A stretch of 18,339 nucleotides of DNA from DATKDU01 sp035512595 (lineage in GTDB: Bacteria > Planctomycetota > Planctomycetia > Pirellulales > Pirellulaceae), in contig DATKDU010000555.1 of NCBI GenBank assembly GCA_035512595.1, forward strand, positions 1-18,339, read 5' to 3'. The notes under the pieces were generated by a model. The model was not told where the DNA came from. It did not search any database and saw nothing but the letters and a program-made list of their open reading frames with translations. The position numbers and the translations under genes were made by a program. Shown here in pieces: positions 1 through 7,113 of the stretch (position 1 is the first letter of the stretch; each line of letters begins with the position of its first letter).

Positions 1-351
1 CATTCCTCCGGGAGCAGCCTCGCAAGCCAAAATCGCATCAACGCGGCATTGCCTGGCCGCGTCGAGCGCCAATGCGCGGGCGATCGTGCCACCGGCGTCC
101 TTGATTGGGTGTATCGTCTCCAGCACGGCCGGTTCGACCAGCGTGTAGCTGCGATTCGCGACCAGGGATTCGGCCACCGCGCGGCTGACGTCGCTTGCCG
201 CGGGATCGGCCACGTCGCCTTGCAGAACGGCGATTCGCTCCACGCCCGCCAAGTCGTGCGTTGCCGGGCGAAAGACCTGCATCCGCGCCAGCGGCGCGCA
301 GCCGGAGCCGACTGCCATGACCAGCACCGCCATGATCCGCGCGCAGGGCAT
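1..351 (-). CDS. Lipoprotein with CsgG/LpoB-like domain (partial, runs off left edge)
   Basis: The reverse strand is open for 117 codons from an ATG at 349-351 to the window edge, so only the N-terminal part is visible. A GAGG-like ribosome site lies about 8 bases upstream. The protein starts with a short hydrophobic signal peptide (MPCARIMAVLVMAVGSG) followed by Cys at about residue 18, which fits a lipoprotein, although the lipobox GSGC is not canonical. The mature part reads like the start of a CsgG/LpoB/TolB-N type domain: a strand with RIAVLQGD, then an alpha-helix ending in SLVANRSYTLVEPAVLETI, then CRVDAILACEA. This pattern (a 'protein-level' strand, a helix, 'xxVVEPxxL', and '-DAIL-') is common in outer-membrane accessory lipoproteins. 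The family is inferred from this pattern only. It is transcribed divergently from the phosphatase-cytochrome lipoprotein gene. Confidence 0.7.
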   Translation of the reverse strand, partial: MPCARIMAVLVMAVGSGCAPLARMQVFRPATHDLAGVERIAVLQGDVADPAASDVSRAVAESLVANRSYTLVEPAVLETIHPIKDAGGTIARALALDAARQCRVDAILACEAAPGGM

Positions 352-512
352 CCGCCGGTCCTCGTTTCGAAGTGGCGGGGATTTACCCGGCTTTCGGCAG
401 GGGTGCAAGTTCAATTCGGCGACAAGCACTAGGCGCCTATGGCGTAACAAGTGGAAAATGGTGGGATCGAAGGCGTCTTACGTTTGGGCGGCCAGTCTAA
501 TAGGGAGTCCAC
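352..512. promoter_or_regulatory. Intergenic region between two divergent lipoprotein genes
   Basis: 161 bases separate the start codons of two divergent lipoprotein genes, so promoters for both should lie here. I could not assign a convincing -35/-10 pair on either strand. GGGAG at about 503-507 is a plausible ribosome-binding site for the rightward gene. Confidence 0.35.
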
Positions 513-1496
513 ATGCGACAGGGATTGCGTCTTGTGCCAGCGGCTGCGCTAGTCTTCGCGCTGGCCGCCGTTGGCGGCTGCCGGGAGCGTGGCGCGAAAG
601 CGGTCAAACCGCAACCCGGTCTCCCGCAAAAGCTAGATGCCTCGCACCTGCCAAATGCTTTCCGCATTCACGAGAAGGTGATTTCCGGCGGCCAGCCCGG
701 TGGTGAAGCGGCATTTCGGGAACTCAAGGAACTGGGCGTCAAGACGGTTATCAGCGTCGATGGCGCGAAACCCGAGGTGGAACTGGCCAAAAAGTACGGA
801 CTCAAGTATGTCCATCTGCCGCACGGGTACGACGGCATTCCTGACGAGCGAGCCAAGGAACTGGCCAAGGCGGTCCGCGACCTGGAGGGGCCGATCTACA
901 TCCACTGCCATCACGGCAAGCATCGCAGTCCGGCGGCAACGGCCGTGGCCTGCGTTTCCGCTGGACTGATCGAGCCGTCGGCCTCGCTGTCGATCTTGAG
1001 AGCGGCCGGCACGAGCGAAAACTACCGCGGCCTCTACAAGTCAGCCGAATCGGCCCGCAAGCTGGATGACGCGCTGCTCGACGCGCTCCAGGCAGAATTT
1101 CCCGAGACGGCCAGGCTGCCGCCGCTGGCGGAGGCGATGGTGGCCCTGGAGCATACGCACGACCACCTGAAGCTGATCGCGGCGAACGAGTGGAAACGGC
1201 CGGCCAGTCATCCCGATCTCGATCCGCCCCACGAGGCGCTGCTCCTCCGCGAGCACTTCACCGAAATGCTGCGGACCGATGCAGTGCAGCGCGAGCCGGA
1301 GGAGTTCCGGGATCTGCTGCGCGACAGCGAGGCGGCGGCCCAGGAATTGGAGATGGCGATTGGCAAATGGCAGCAGTTCGCCCCCCCGGTTCCGGAGGCT
1401 ATTCCCGCCTCATTCGCACGCATGACAAACAACTGCACCACCTGCCATCGCAAGTTCCGGGACGTGCCCTTGGGCGAGAAAAACGCCGAAAACTAG
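513..1496 (+). CDS. Lipoprotein fusing a tyrosine/dual-specificity phosphatase domain to a cytochrome c'-like domain
   Basis: 327 residues. The start ATG is preceded by GGGAG at a good distance. Residues 1-22 form a signal peptide ending AVGG, with Cys23 as probable lipidation site, so the protein should be exported. Residues about 48-195 look like a Cys-dependent phosphatase of the PTP/DSP type: the P-loop signature HCHHGKHRS gives nucleophile Cys132 and Arg138 (C-x5-R), and Asp107 or Asp111 in the HGYDGIPDE loop could be the general acid. Residues about 205-316 are helix-rich and end in NNCTTCHRKFR, a CxxCH haem c site (Cys308, Cys311, His312) close to the C terminus. That is the usual place in cytochrome c'/c556 four-helix bundles, where the haem site is followed by x-x-F-R. 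Both active motifs are intact. The pairing of phosphatase and haem protein is unusual; the substrate is unknown. It appears monocistronic and converges on the TPR gene. Confidence 0.85.
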   Translation: MRQGLRLVPAAALVFALAAVGGCRERGAKAVKPQPGLPQKLDASHLPNAFRIHEKVISGGQPGGEAAFRELKELGVKTVISVDGAKPEVELAKKYGLKYVHLPHGYDGIPDERAKELAKAVRDLEGPIYIHCHHGKHRSPAATAVACVSAGLIEPSASLSILRAAGTSENYRGLYKSAESARKLDDALLDALQAEFPETARLPPLAEAMVALEHTHDHLKLIAANEWKRPASHPDLDPPHEALLLREHFTEMLRTDAVQREPEEFRDLLRDSEAAAQELEMAIGKWQQFAPPVPEAIPASFARMTNNCTTCHRKFRDVPLGEKNAEN

Positions 1497-1500
1497 GACC

Positions 1501-1541
1501 GCAGAGAGCAGAGAGCAGTTAATTTCTGACCTCCTACCTCC
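1501..1541. repeat. Heptamer patch (GCAGAGA units) between convergent genes
   Basis: Two and a half direct copies of GCAGAGA occupy 1501-1518. After a short AT-rich spacer, two degenerate 7-base units, GACCTCC and TACCTCC, occupy 1528-1541. The patch fills most of the 47 bases between the stop codons of two convergent genes. It has the same 7-base period as the other low-complexity patches in the window. No classical terminator was seen here. Confidence 0.6.
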
Positions 1542-1543
1542 GG

Positions 1544-2293
1544 CTACTTCTTGTCCTCCTCCCGCAGCCGCTCGGCATGCACGTGGGCCACATCCCACAT
1601 GTAATGTCCGATCTTGTGCTTCTCCGCTTCGAGGATGTGCGTCTTGGCCGGCTCGTCCTTGCCGGCCGCCTCGTGCCACAGCCCAATGTAGAGGTGGGCG
1701 TAGAACAAGCGGATGTTGAGCTGCTCCTTGTTCGGCTCGCCGGCCTCAGCCGCTTTTAGCACCTCCTCCGGCGCGAGCTTTCCTTGATAGAGGGCAAAGA
1801 TCTCCATCATCGGCACCCGGCGGTCGTTGTCGATCGGCAGCAGCGTCTGGCGAGCTTTCTCCACACCGGCCGTGCGTGATACGCAGAGGTAACGCCATGT
1901 GGAATTCTCAACGTCCTGATCGTGATACGTTTGATAGAGCTCGAATTGCCGCGCTCCCTTCTCGTACTCGCCGGCATAGTAGCAGGAGATGCCCCGTTCC
2001 CATTGCCGCGAGGCCAGATCGGGCTTGAGCTGGACGAGCTGGTCGAAGTCGGCGACCGACTCCTTGACCTTCCCGATGCGAAAATGCTCGCGGCCGCGGA
2101 GGTACCAGGCGTCGGCCAGCTTCGGCTCTTTGGCGAGCAAGTCGGAGAGGATGGCAACCGCCTGCTCGCACTTGCCGCGCTGCGCCGCCCGGGTCGCTTG
2201 TTGGAGCAAGTCCTCGGCGGAGTCCTGGGCGGCGAGCAGCGCGGGCAGGACCATGCTTAATGCGATCAGCAACAAATCATTTTTTAGTTTCAC
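1544..2293 (-). CDS. Exported TPR-repeat protein
   Basis: 249 residues from a GTG start (complement of 2291-2293) with AGGGG about 7 bases upstream. Residues 1-22 (MKLKNDLLLIALSMVLPALLAA) form a signal peptide, so a periplasmic location is expected. Residues about 25-130 contain roughly three tetratricopeptide repeats, recognisable from A-x-x-G-x-x-x-x-A helices such as AVAILSDLLAKEP, AWYLRGREHFRIGKVKESVADFD and CYYAGEYEKGARQFE. The C-terminal half (YAHLYIGLWHEAAGKDEPAKTHILEAEKH) continues in helix-pair style, much like NlpI-type TPR proteins. TPRs are protein-binding scaffolds; no catalytic residues are evident and no partner can be named. It is convergent with the phosphatase-cytochrome gene and divergent from csrA. 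Confidence 0.85.
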   Translation of the reverse strand: MKLKNDLLLIALSMVLPALLAAQDSAEDLLQQATRAAQRGKCEQAVAILSDLLAKEPKLADAWYLRGREHFRIGKVKESVADFDQLVQLKPDLASRQWERGISCYYAGEYEKGARQFELYQTYHDQDVENSTWRYLCVSRTAGVEKARQTLLPIDNDRRVPMMEIFALYQGKLAPEEVLKAAEAGEPNKEQLNIRLFYAHLYIGLWHEAAGKDEPAKTHILEAEKHKIGHYMWDVAHVHAERLREEDKK

Positions 2294-2397
2294 GACGAAT
2301 CCCCTGGGGTAGTGGCAGGCGAGTCATGCTAGCCTCGATGAAACAGTCGGCCGCGACAATCCTAATGGGTCACCGTGGCAGAATGTCACGCGACACT

Positions 2398-2412
2398 GTG
2401 TCAAAGTGACAC
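2398..2412. promoter_or_regulatory. Inverted repeat GTGTCA-AAG-TGACAC, possible operator
   Basis: Perfect 6-base arms around a 3-base centre, with further TGTCA and CGACAC half-sites just upstream (2383-2397). It lies about 105 bases from the TPR gene start and about 300 bases from csrA. The shape suggests a dimeric repressor or activator site; the protein is unknown. Confidence 0.35.
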
Positions 2413-2479
2413 TCTCGCATCGGGATCGGCGGTCTCAAAACAGGAACGGCCCGCAGCTCTAAAGTCATGCAACGCTAGC

Positions 2480-2493
2480 ATTTGCGTGCAAAT
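2480..2493. promoter_or_regulatory. Inverted repeat ATTTGC-GT-GCAAAT, possible operator
   Basis: Perfect 6-base arms with a 2-base centre, about 215 bases upstream of csrA and close to the only plausible -35-like hexamer (2516-2521). It could be a transcription factor site. The evidence is the palindrome alone. Confidence 0.25.
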
Positions 2494-2693
2494 CTTGCAG
2501 CATTTTCGACGTTCTTTGGACGACCTTTGGATTTTCGCTCAAGATTCGCCAAATGGAACACGTCTTGCGTAGCCCCTGCGCCACGCGCTCGCGCTGCCGA
2601 ACTGCAACGGAACCAGAGGCACTGGCCACAAGCTGGCATCGGAGTCGCGAACGGGATGTTCGTCGTGTGGAATGATCCAAACCCAGCGTTCGC

Positions 2694-2700
2694 AAGGAGG
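2694..2700 (+). promoter_or_regulatory. Strong ribosome-binding site of csrA with embedded GGA
   Basis: AAGGAGG is a near-perfect Shine-Dalgarno sequence 8 bases before the csrA ATG at 2709, and it fixes that start against the out-of-frame ATG at 2702. Because it contains GGA, CsrA dimers could bind it and repress their own translation, as is known for csrA in enterobacteria. The autoregulation is inference. Confidence 0.7.
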
Positions 2701-2708
2701 AATGGCCC

Positions 2709-2969
2709 ATGTTAGTGCTCAGTCGAAAAATCGGTGAAAAGCTTGTCATTGGCGAGGGAATCACCGTCGTCGTCAATCGGATCGCAGGTAATCGGGTAAC
2801 CCTCGGCATCGAGGCCCCGCGGGATGTCCGCATCGTCCGCGCGGAGCTGCGCCCGATGGAGTTGGAATTTGCGGGCGTGAGCGACCCCCATCCGCAGGCG
2901 GCCCTGGCGGGTGAATTTGGCGGTGACCAGGAAGTCGCGAGCGATTCGTTTCTGCGGCTGGCCAAGTAA
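2709..2969 (+). CDS. csrA: Carbon storage regulator CsrA (RsmA)
   Basis: 86 residues. The sequence MLVLSRKIGEKLVIGEGI and the GIEAPRDVRIVRAEL segment are diagnostic of CsrA, a small dimeric RNA-binding protein that binds GGA motifs in mRNA leaders and controls their translation. The RNA-contacting residues Leu4 and Arg44 are conserved. The core ends near residue 55; the remaining 30 residues (GVSDPHPQAALAGEFGG...FLRLAK) form a longer, low-conservation tail than the roughly 61-residue enterobacterial protein. In many bacteria csrA lies beside flagellar genes with fliW; neither is visible here. It appears as a single gene with a long leader and converges on the aminotransferase gene, with 17 bases between their stops. 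Confidence 0.95.
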   Translation: MLVLSRKIGEKLVIGEGITVVVNRIAGNRVTLGIEAPRDVRIVRAELRPMELEFAGVSDPHPQAALAGEFGGDQEVASDSFLRLAK

Positions 2970-2986
2970 GATGCTCGTCCACGACA

Positions 2987-4150
2987 TTATGTGGCAGCAG
3001 TGTAGTGCAGCGCAGCGCTGACTTTGCGGATCGCGGCAGCAACGCGGTCTAGCACCTCCATCCCCTCCAATAGCACGGGGTGATGGAGCAGCAGTGTTCC
3101 TTGTGCGGCACTCTGCGACCGCGCCAGGCTCCCCGCGAGGCGGCAGCGGGACGAGCTGCGCAGCGCAAAGCCGCGAAAACCTTCATCCAAGGCGACTCCT
3201 TCGGCCCGCACTGCGGCGGCGAACCGCTCCCTGCGCTGTGCCGCAACTTCCCGGTCGTCCGCTGTGCATGACGGCCGGTACAGCATTCCGAGCTTATAGT
3301 AGGCGGGCACTGCGTCGTGACGGGGTGGTTCGGGGATGGCGATCTCAGGCATGTCAGCCAGCCTCGCGCGCAAACGTGCGACCGCCGCCGCGCGCTGCTC
3401 GTTGCGCTTCGGCAGCTTGTCGAGCTGAGGAATCAGGACGGCCGCTTGCAGCTCGCTAAGGGGAAATGCCTCGTTGCCGCGCTGGCTGTAAATGCGGATT
3501 CGCTGGGCCACGTCGGCGTGCGGCGTGACGATCGCCCCGCCGCGTCCCGCGGTCAGCAGCTTGCTGCCGCCGAAGCTGTGAATGCCGACGTCTCCCCAGG
3601 AGCCGGCAATCTTCCCCGCCAAGCTTGCGCCGGGCGTCTGACAAGCGTCCTCGATCACGCGCAGGCCGGCGCTATGGGCTGACTGGACAATCCGTGGCAT
3701 GTCGGCCAGCGTGCCGTGCAAGTGGGAGACGATGACCGCGCGGGTCTGCGGGCCGATGGCCGCGGACAAGCCCTGCGGATCGAGCGTCCACGAACCGGCC
3801 GCCAGATCGACGAGCACGGGCCGCGCGCCGACCGCTTCCACGGCGCGAAAATTCCCGGCGAAGTCGTAGCCGGCCAGGATCACTTCGTCGCCTGATCCGA
3901 CCTTCAGTCCGCGGAGCGCCAACTCGACGGCGATCGTCCCCGACGAGCAGAGGATGGCATGTTCGACCTGGTGCACCTGGCGCAGTCGATCGACGAGCAT
4001 CTGCCCATGAGGGCCGTCGTACGATCCCCAACTGCCGTCAGAATACGCGGCGAGGAGTGCCTCCCGCACTTCCTCATCCGGCAGCGGCCAAGGGGGAGGT
4101 CCTGCGGGGAACTCAGGCGTTCCGCCGTCGATGGCGAGAGGGAGGGGCAT
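2987..4150 (-). CDS. DegT/DnrJ/EryC1/StrS family PLP-dependent aminotransferase
   Basis: 387 residues, close to the normal family length. Members are fold-type I PLP enzymes that transaminate (or rarely dehydrate) nucleotide-linked keto-sugars or related substrates for cell-surface glycans and secondary metabolites. Visible marks: the WGSYDGPHGQ N-terminal segment; CSSGTIAVELALRGL, the cofactor phosphate-binding loop; IEDACQTPGA with the PLP-pyridine Asp168; and HSFGGSKLLTAGRGGAIVT with the Schiff-base Lys197. The Lys is present, so an aminotransferase rather than a Lys-to-His dehydratase is expected. The C-terminal part is more divergent. The ATG (4148-4150) has no Shine-Dalgarno sequence and is preceded directly by three TGAACCC-type heptamers. 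It lies alone, with no sugar-nucleotide genes nearby, so its substrate cannot be named. Confidence 0.88.
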   Translation of the reverse strand: MPLPLAIDGGTPEFPAGPPPWPLPDEEVREALLAAYSDGSWGSYDGPHGQMLVDRLRQVHQVEHAILCSSGTIAVELALRGLKVGSGDEVILAGYDFAGNFRAVEAVGARPVLVDLAAGSWTLDPQGLSAAIGPQTRAVIVSHLHGTLADMPRIVQSAHSAGLRVIEDACQTPGASLAGKIAGSWGDVGIHSFGGSKLLTAGRGGAIVTPHADVAQRIRIYSQRGNEAFPLSELQAAVLIPQLDKLPKRNEQRAAAVARLRARLADMPEIAIPEPPRHDAVPAYYKLGMLYRPSCTADDREVAAQRRERFAAAVRAEGVALDEGFRGFALRSSSRCRLAGSLARSQSAAQGTLLLHHPVLLEGMEVLDRVAAAIRKVSAALHYTAAT

Positions 4151-4154
4151 GGGA

Positions 4155-4175
4155 GGGTTCAGGGTTCAGGGTTTA
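4155..4175 (-). repeat. Three TGAACCC-type heptamers abutting the aminotransferase start
   Basis: Read on the strand of the aminotransferase gene, this is TAAACCC then two TGAACCC, ending 4 bases before its ATG. The same heptamer, in the same orientation to a start codon, occurs 14 times before the glycosidase-like gene at 14238. Since 7 is not divisible by 3, three successive units place a stop codon (TAA, TGA, TGA) in all three frames upstream of the ATG. Confidence 0.75.
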
Positions 4176-4184
4176 GAAATGCGC

Positions 4185-4212
4185 CTCTCTGCCCCTTGCT
4201 CTCTGCTCACTC
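4185..4212. repeat. Four 7-base units (CTCTCTG-type) upstream of the aminotransferase
   Basis: CTCTCTG, CCCCTTG, CTCTCTG and CTCACTC follow one another without gap. Two are exact copies and are a rotation of the complement of the GCAGAGA unit at 1501-1518. It lies 9 bases from the TGAACCC-type units, so two different heptamer types are adjacent here. Confidence 0.5.
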
Positions 4213-4292
4213 GCCGCCGCTGAATCGCATTCTAATCGACCCCTGCGGTCCTGGCTCGCTTTAACGTTACCGTCGGCAAAAACGTAACGGTA

Positions 4293-4311
4293 CGCCCGGC
4301 ATTGCCGGGCG
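4293..4311. repeat. Perfect palindrome CGCCCGGCA-T-TGCCGGGCG
   Basis: Nine-base perfect arms around a single T, between two divergent genes (aminotransferase leftward, beta-helix protein rightward). Because both genes point away from it, it is not a normal end-of-gene terminator. A T-run follows on the leftward strand only after 13 bases. It may be an operator, an attenuator or a REP-like element. Its 9+1+9 layout equals that of the dispersed palindrome at 9.69-14.12 kb, although the bases differ. Confidence 0.5.
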
Positions 4312-4448
4312 CGCGGCAAAAAATTTCAGACAATGTGTCATCGCTGGGGCCCCTTGCGGACCGGCTTGAGGGTCGAAGCTGAGATACGTTTCCAGACAGG
4401 GGAAGGTGAGAAAGCGGGCCTGCGAATAAATCCCACCAGAGGCGCACC

Positions 4449-7079
4449 ATGACCCCGCAACGTTGGCTGGCTCTATCCGGCCGTAAATCCCGACCTGTCA
4501 AGAAGTCGCTGAAACGCCGCTCACGTCGGCTGATGCTGGAGCCCCTGGAAGGACGCCAGCTTCTGGCGACGTTCGTCGTCAATACGACGGCGGACACCGT
4601 GGACGCCAATCCAGGGGACGGTTTGGCGGTGGACGCCTTCGGCTTTACCTCGCTCCGCGCGGCCATCATGGAGGCCAATGCGCTGGCCGGCGAGGACCGC
4701 ATCGAATTGCCCGCGGGAACGTTCGCCCTGACCCGCTCGGCGCCGAACGAGAACGGCGCGGTGTGGGGCGACCTGGACATTCGCGACGACGTGATCATTG
4801 TCGGCGCTGGAGCGGCACTGACCACGATCGACGCCGCGGGAGTGAACGAGCGCATCTTTGAAGTGCTCGCCTCGTCCATCGCCCGCGCCAGCACGCGGTT
4901 TATGCTCGACGGCGTGACCCTGACGGGCGGGGTGGCCAACCACCTCGACCAGAATGCCGACAAGGGGGGCGCTCTCAGGCTCGAAGGCGGGACGGTCGCC
5001 ACGTTGACGAATTGCTTCTTCGTCGGCAACCGCGCTCCCACGGGAGGTGCTCCGTTCCACCGCGTGGGAACCGGCGGCGCCATCCATAGCGAAGGCAACT
5101 TGACGATCGACAACTGCCGCTTTGAAAACAACACCGCCACGGGATTCGGCGGGGCTCTCAACCTGAACGGCATTGGCGTGCTCGCGACCATCCGCAATAC
5201 GACGTTTGCGGAAAACTCGGCTGGCTTCGGCGGCGCCATTCGCATGACGCGCAGCGTCGTCGTCGAGAACAGCACCTTTGTGGGAAACGTGGCCCGCAAT
5301 AGCGCCGGAGCGGGTCAAGGCGGGGCCATCGAGAACACCGGCGGCACCCTGACGCTGACCAACTCCACCGTTTCCGGAAACGATTCGGTCTCTGGGGGCG
5401 GCCTTTTCTCATCCGGAAACGCCACCACGAATTTGAATCACGTCTCCATCGCGCTGAACACCGCCACTTATGGCGGTGGTTGGCACACGGTCGCCGGCAC
5501 CGGCCCGGCCCGCAGCCAGAACTCCATCATCGCGGGCAATACGGCCGCGCTCGAGTCCCAGGGACACGACGTCTTCAATCCTGTTTCCAGCCTGGGCTTC
5601 AACCTGATCGGCAACGCGACCGGCAGCAGCGGCTGGGTCGCCAGCGACCTGCTCGGCGTCAACCCGCTCTTGGGAGCGCTGGCCGACAACGGCGGGCCGA
5701 CCTGGACGCACGCGCTGCTCAACGGCAGCCCGGCGGGAGACGCCGCCAATCCCAACTCGACCCTGGCGACCGATCAGCGCGGCGAACTGCGGCCGCGGGA
5801 TGTCAACGGCGATGTCGTCTTCCGTTCGGACATTGGCGCCTTCGAGGTGCAAGTCGTATGGCCGCCGATCGTCGTCGCCGGCGGGCCGTATTCTGTGACC
5901 GAAGGGAGCTCGGTCGTCCTCGACGCCAGCGGCAGCCAGTCGCGGCAACTCGACCCGGCGCTCAGTTTTGCCTGGGATCTCGACGGCGACGGGGAGTTCG
6001 ACGACGCCTTCGGCGCTACAACGACCTTTTCCGCCGCCAACCTCGACGGCCCGGCAACCGTCAATGCCTGGGTTCGTGTGACCGACTCCGTTGGACTGAC
6101 GAGCGAGGGAACCGCGACGATTCAGGTGCTCAATGCCGACCCCACGATCACCGGTCTGGAGGTGACTCCTCCCGACTTCGTCACCGCGGGAAGCCCGGTG
6201 TCGCTGACGGTCTACTTTGCGGACGCAGGGACCAGCGATACGCACCAAGTCTCGGTCAACTGGGGGGACGGATCGGCCGCCAGCGGCGGCGCCGTGAGCG
6301 AGTCCGGAGGAAGTGGCAGCGGCTCAGCCAGCCACGCCTATGCCGCGCCCGGGTTCTATACGATCGTCGTCACGGTCACGGACGACGACGGCGGCTCGGC
6401 GCAGACGAGCCATCAGATCGAGGTCGGCGGCGACCTGGTCGTGGACGGCGTATTGCGGCTGATCGGCACCGACGAGGCCGACCTCGTCGGCATCCGCAAG
6501 CTGGACGACGGGTCGCTGTACGTGGAGGCGAACTTCCTGCCGGGTGGCAGCGCGACCTTTGCCCCGGGACTGGTGCAGATCATTCTCATTCACCTCCGCG
6601 GCGGCGACGATGTGCTGGTCGTGAATCAAAACGTTCGTGTGCCCATCGTGGCCGACGGCGGCGCTGGCAACGATCGGCTCAGCGGCGGCGGCGGCCGCGA
6701 CATCCTCATTGGCGGACTGGGCGCCGACATCCTGCTGGGGAGCAACGGCGAAGACATCCTCATCGCCGGCACGACCAGCTACGACAATAACGACGATGCG
6801 CTGCTGGCGATCTTGGCGGAATGGAATGCCCCCGGAAAGTATGGCAACCGCGTACACAACATTCGCACGGGGGCGGGAGGCCTGGCCGGCACTGGAATCC
6901 AGCTCGTCAAGGGGACCACGGTCTTTGCGGACGACAGCGTAGACCGGCTGTCCGGCGGCAATGGCCGCGACTGGTTCTTCAACGACGTGGGACAAGACAC
7001 GATCACCGATCTGGCCAAAAACGAGCTGCAGAACAATGATTTGTTGACCGCCGCGGCCAAGAAAAAGAAGAAGAGATAA
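4449..7079 (+). CDS. Large secreted planctomycete protein: beta-helix, choice-of-anchor Q, PKD and RTX-like repeats
   Basis: 876 residues; ATG with GAGG about 8 bases upstream. The N terminus is strongly basic and then reads LMLEPLEGRQLLA (residues 28-40), the planctomycete LEPLE-x-R-x-LL signature of large exported proteins. Residues about 41-100 match the CSLREA-type start (FVVNTTADT...TSLRAAIMEANA). Residues about 155-340 are GGA-I-x-N-S-T-F-x-x-N repeats typical of a right-handed parallel beta-helix, followed by a choice-of-anchor Q-like block ending TDQRGELRPRDVNG...DIGAFE (to about 473). PKD-like domains lie at about 475-560 and 563-660 (GDG, HAYAAPGFYTIVVTVTDDDGG). RTX-type nonapeptides GGAGNDRLSGGGG begin near 736. 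A planctomycete C-terminal module (DALLAILAEW...DRLSGGNGRDWFF) and a KKKKKR tail end the protein. Surface adhesion or matrix function is inference. The upstream gene is divergent. Confidence 0.85.
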   Translation: MTPQRWLALSGRKSRPVKKSLKRRSRRLMLEPLEGRQLLATFVVNTTADTVDANPGDGLAVDAFGFTSLRAAIMEANALAGEDRIELPAGTFALTRSAPNENGAVWGDLDIRDDVIIVGAGAALTTIDAAGVNERIFEVLASSIARASTRFMLDGVTLTGGVANHLDQNADKGGALRLEGGTVATLTNCFFVGNRAPTGGAPFHRVGTGGAIHSEGNLTIDNCRFENNTATGFGGALNLNGIGVLATIRNTTFAENSAGFGGAIRMTRSVVVENSTFVGNVARNSAGAGQGGAIENTGGTLTLTNSTVSGNDSVSGGGLFSSGNATTNLNHVSIALNTATYGGGWHTVAGTGPARSQNSIIAGNTAALESQGHDVFNPVSSLGFNLIGNATGSSGWVASDLLGVNPLLGALADNGGPTWTHALLNGSPAGDAANPNSTLATDQRGELRPRDVNGDVVFRSDIGAFEVQVVWPPIVVAGGPYSVTEGSSVVLDASGSQSRQLDPALSFAWDLDGDGEFDDAFGATTTFSAANLDGPATVNAWVRVTDSVGLTSEGTATIQVLNADPTITGLEVTPPDFVTAGSPVSLTVYFADAGTSDTHQVSVNWGDGSAASGGAVSESGGSGSGSASHAYAAPGFYTIVVTVTDDDGGSAQTSHQIEVGGDLVVDGVLRLIGTDEADLVGIRKLDDGSLYVEANFLPGGSATFAPGLVQIILIHLRGGDDVLVVNQNVRVPIVADGGAGNDRLSGGGGRDILIGGLGADILLGSNGEDILIAGTTSYDNNDDALLAILAEWNAPGKYGNRVHNIRTGAGGLAGTGIQLVKGTTVFADDSVDRLSGGNGRDWFFNDVGQDTITDLAKNELQNNDLLTAAAKKKKKR

Positions 7080-7082
7080 GCG

Positions 7083-7108
7083 CTCCGCGGTGCTCGCGCG
7101 GCCCGGAG
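7083..7108. terminator. Possible weak bidirectional terminator
   Basis: The 34 bases between the convergent stop codons of the beta-helix gene and the sigma54 regulator gene can fold weakly (CTCCG at 7083-7087 with CGGAG at 7104-7108, with CG-rich interior). There is no strong T-run on either side. Position is the main argument. Confidence 0.25.
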
Positions 7109-7113
7109 TTTGC

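Larger units (their letters stand above)
2294..2708. promoter_or_regulatory. 415-base region between the TPR gene and csrA, including the csrA leader
   Basis: No credible coding sequence is present: the short open frames on either strand have no family resemblance. The region should hold divergent promoters for the TPR gene and csrA. It contains two clean short inverted repeats (2398-2412 and 2480-2493). It also has many GGA triplets near the csrA start (for example at 2518, around 2555, and in the AAGGAGG ribosome site), which are the kind of site CsrA binds in RNA. TTGGAC at 2516-2521 could be a -35 box, but the matching -10 is poor. Confidence 0.4.

Noticed and set aside
317..706. Small forward open frame across the divergent lipoprotein region
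   Set aside because: It overlaps the starts of two better-supported genes and has no recognisable features.
2375..2392. Sigma54 (-24/-12) promoter upstream of csrA (TGGCAG...GC)
   Set aside because: The GG and GC elements are 11 rather than 10 bases apart and the TTGC element is missing.
5480..6790. Forward frame-shifted open frame of 436 codons within the beta-helix/PKD gene
   Set aside because: Arg-rich alternative frame of a real gene; PKD and RTX motifs are in the other frame.
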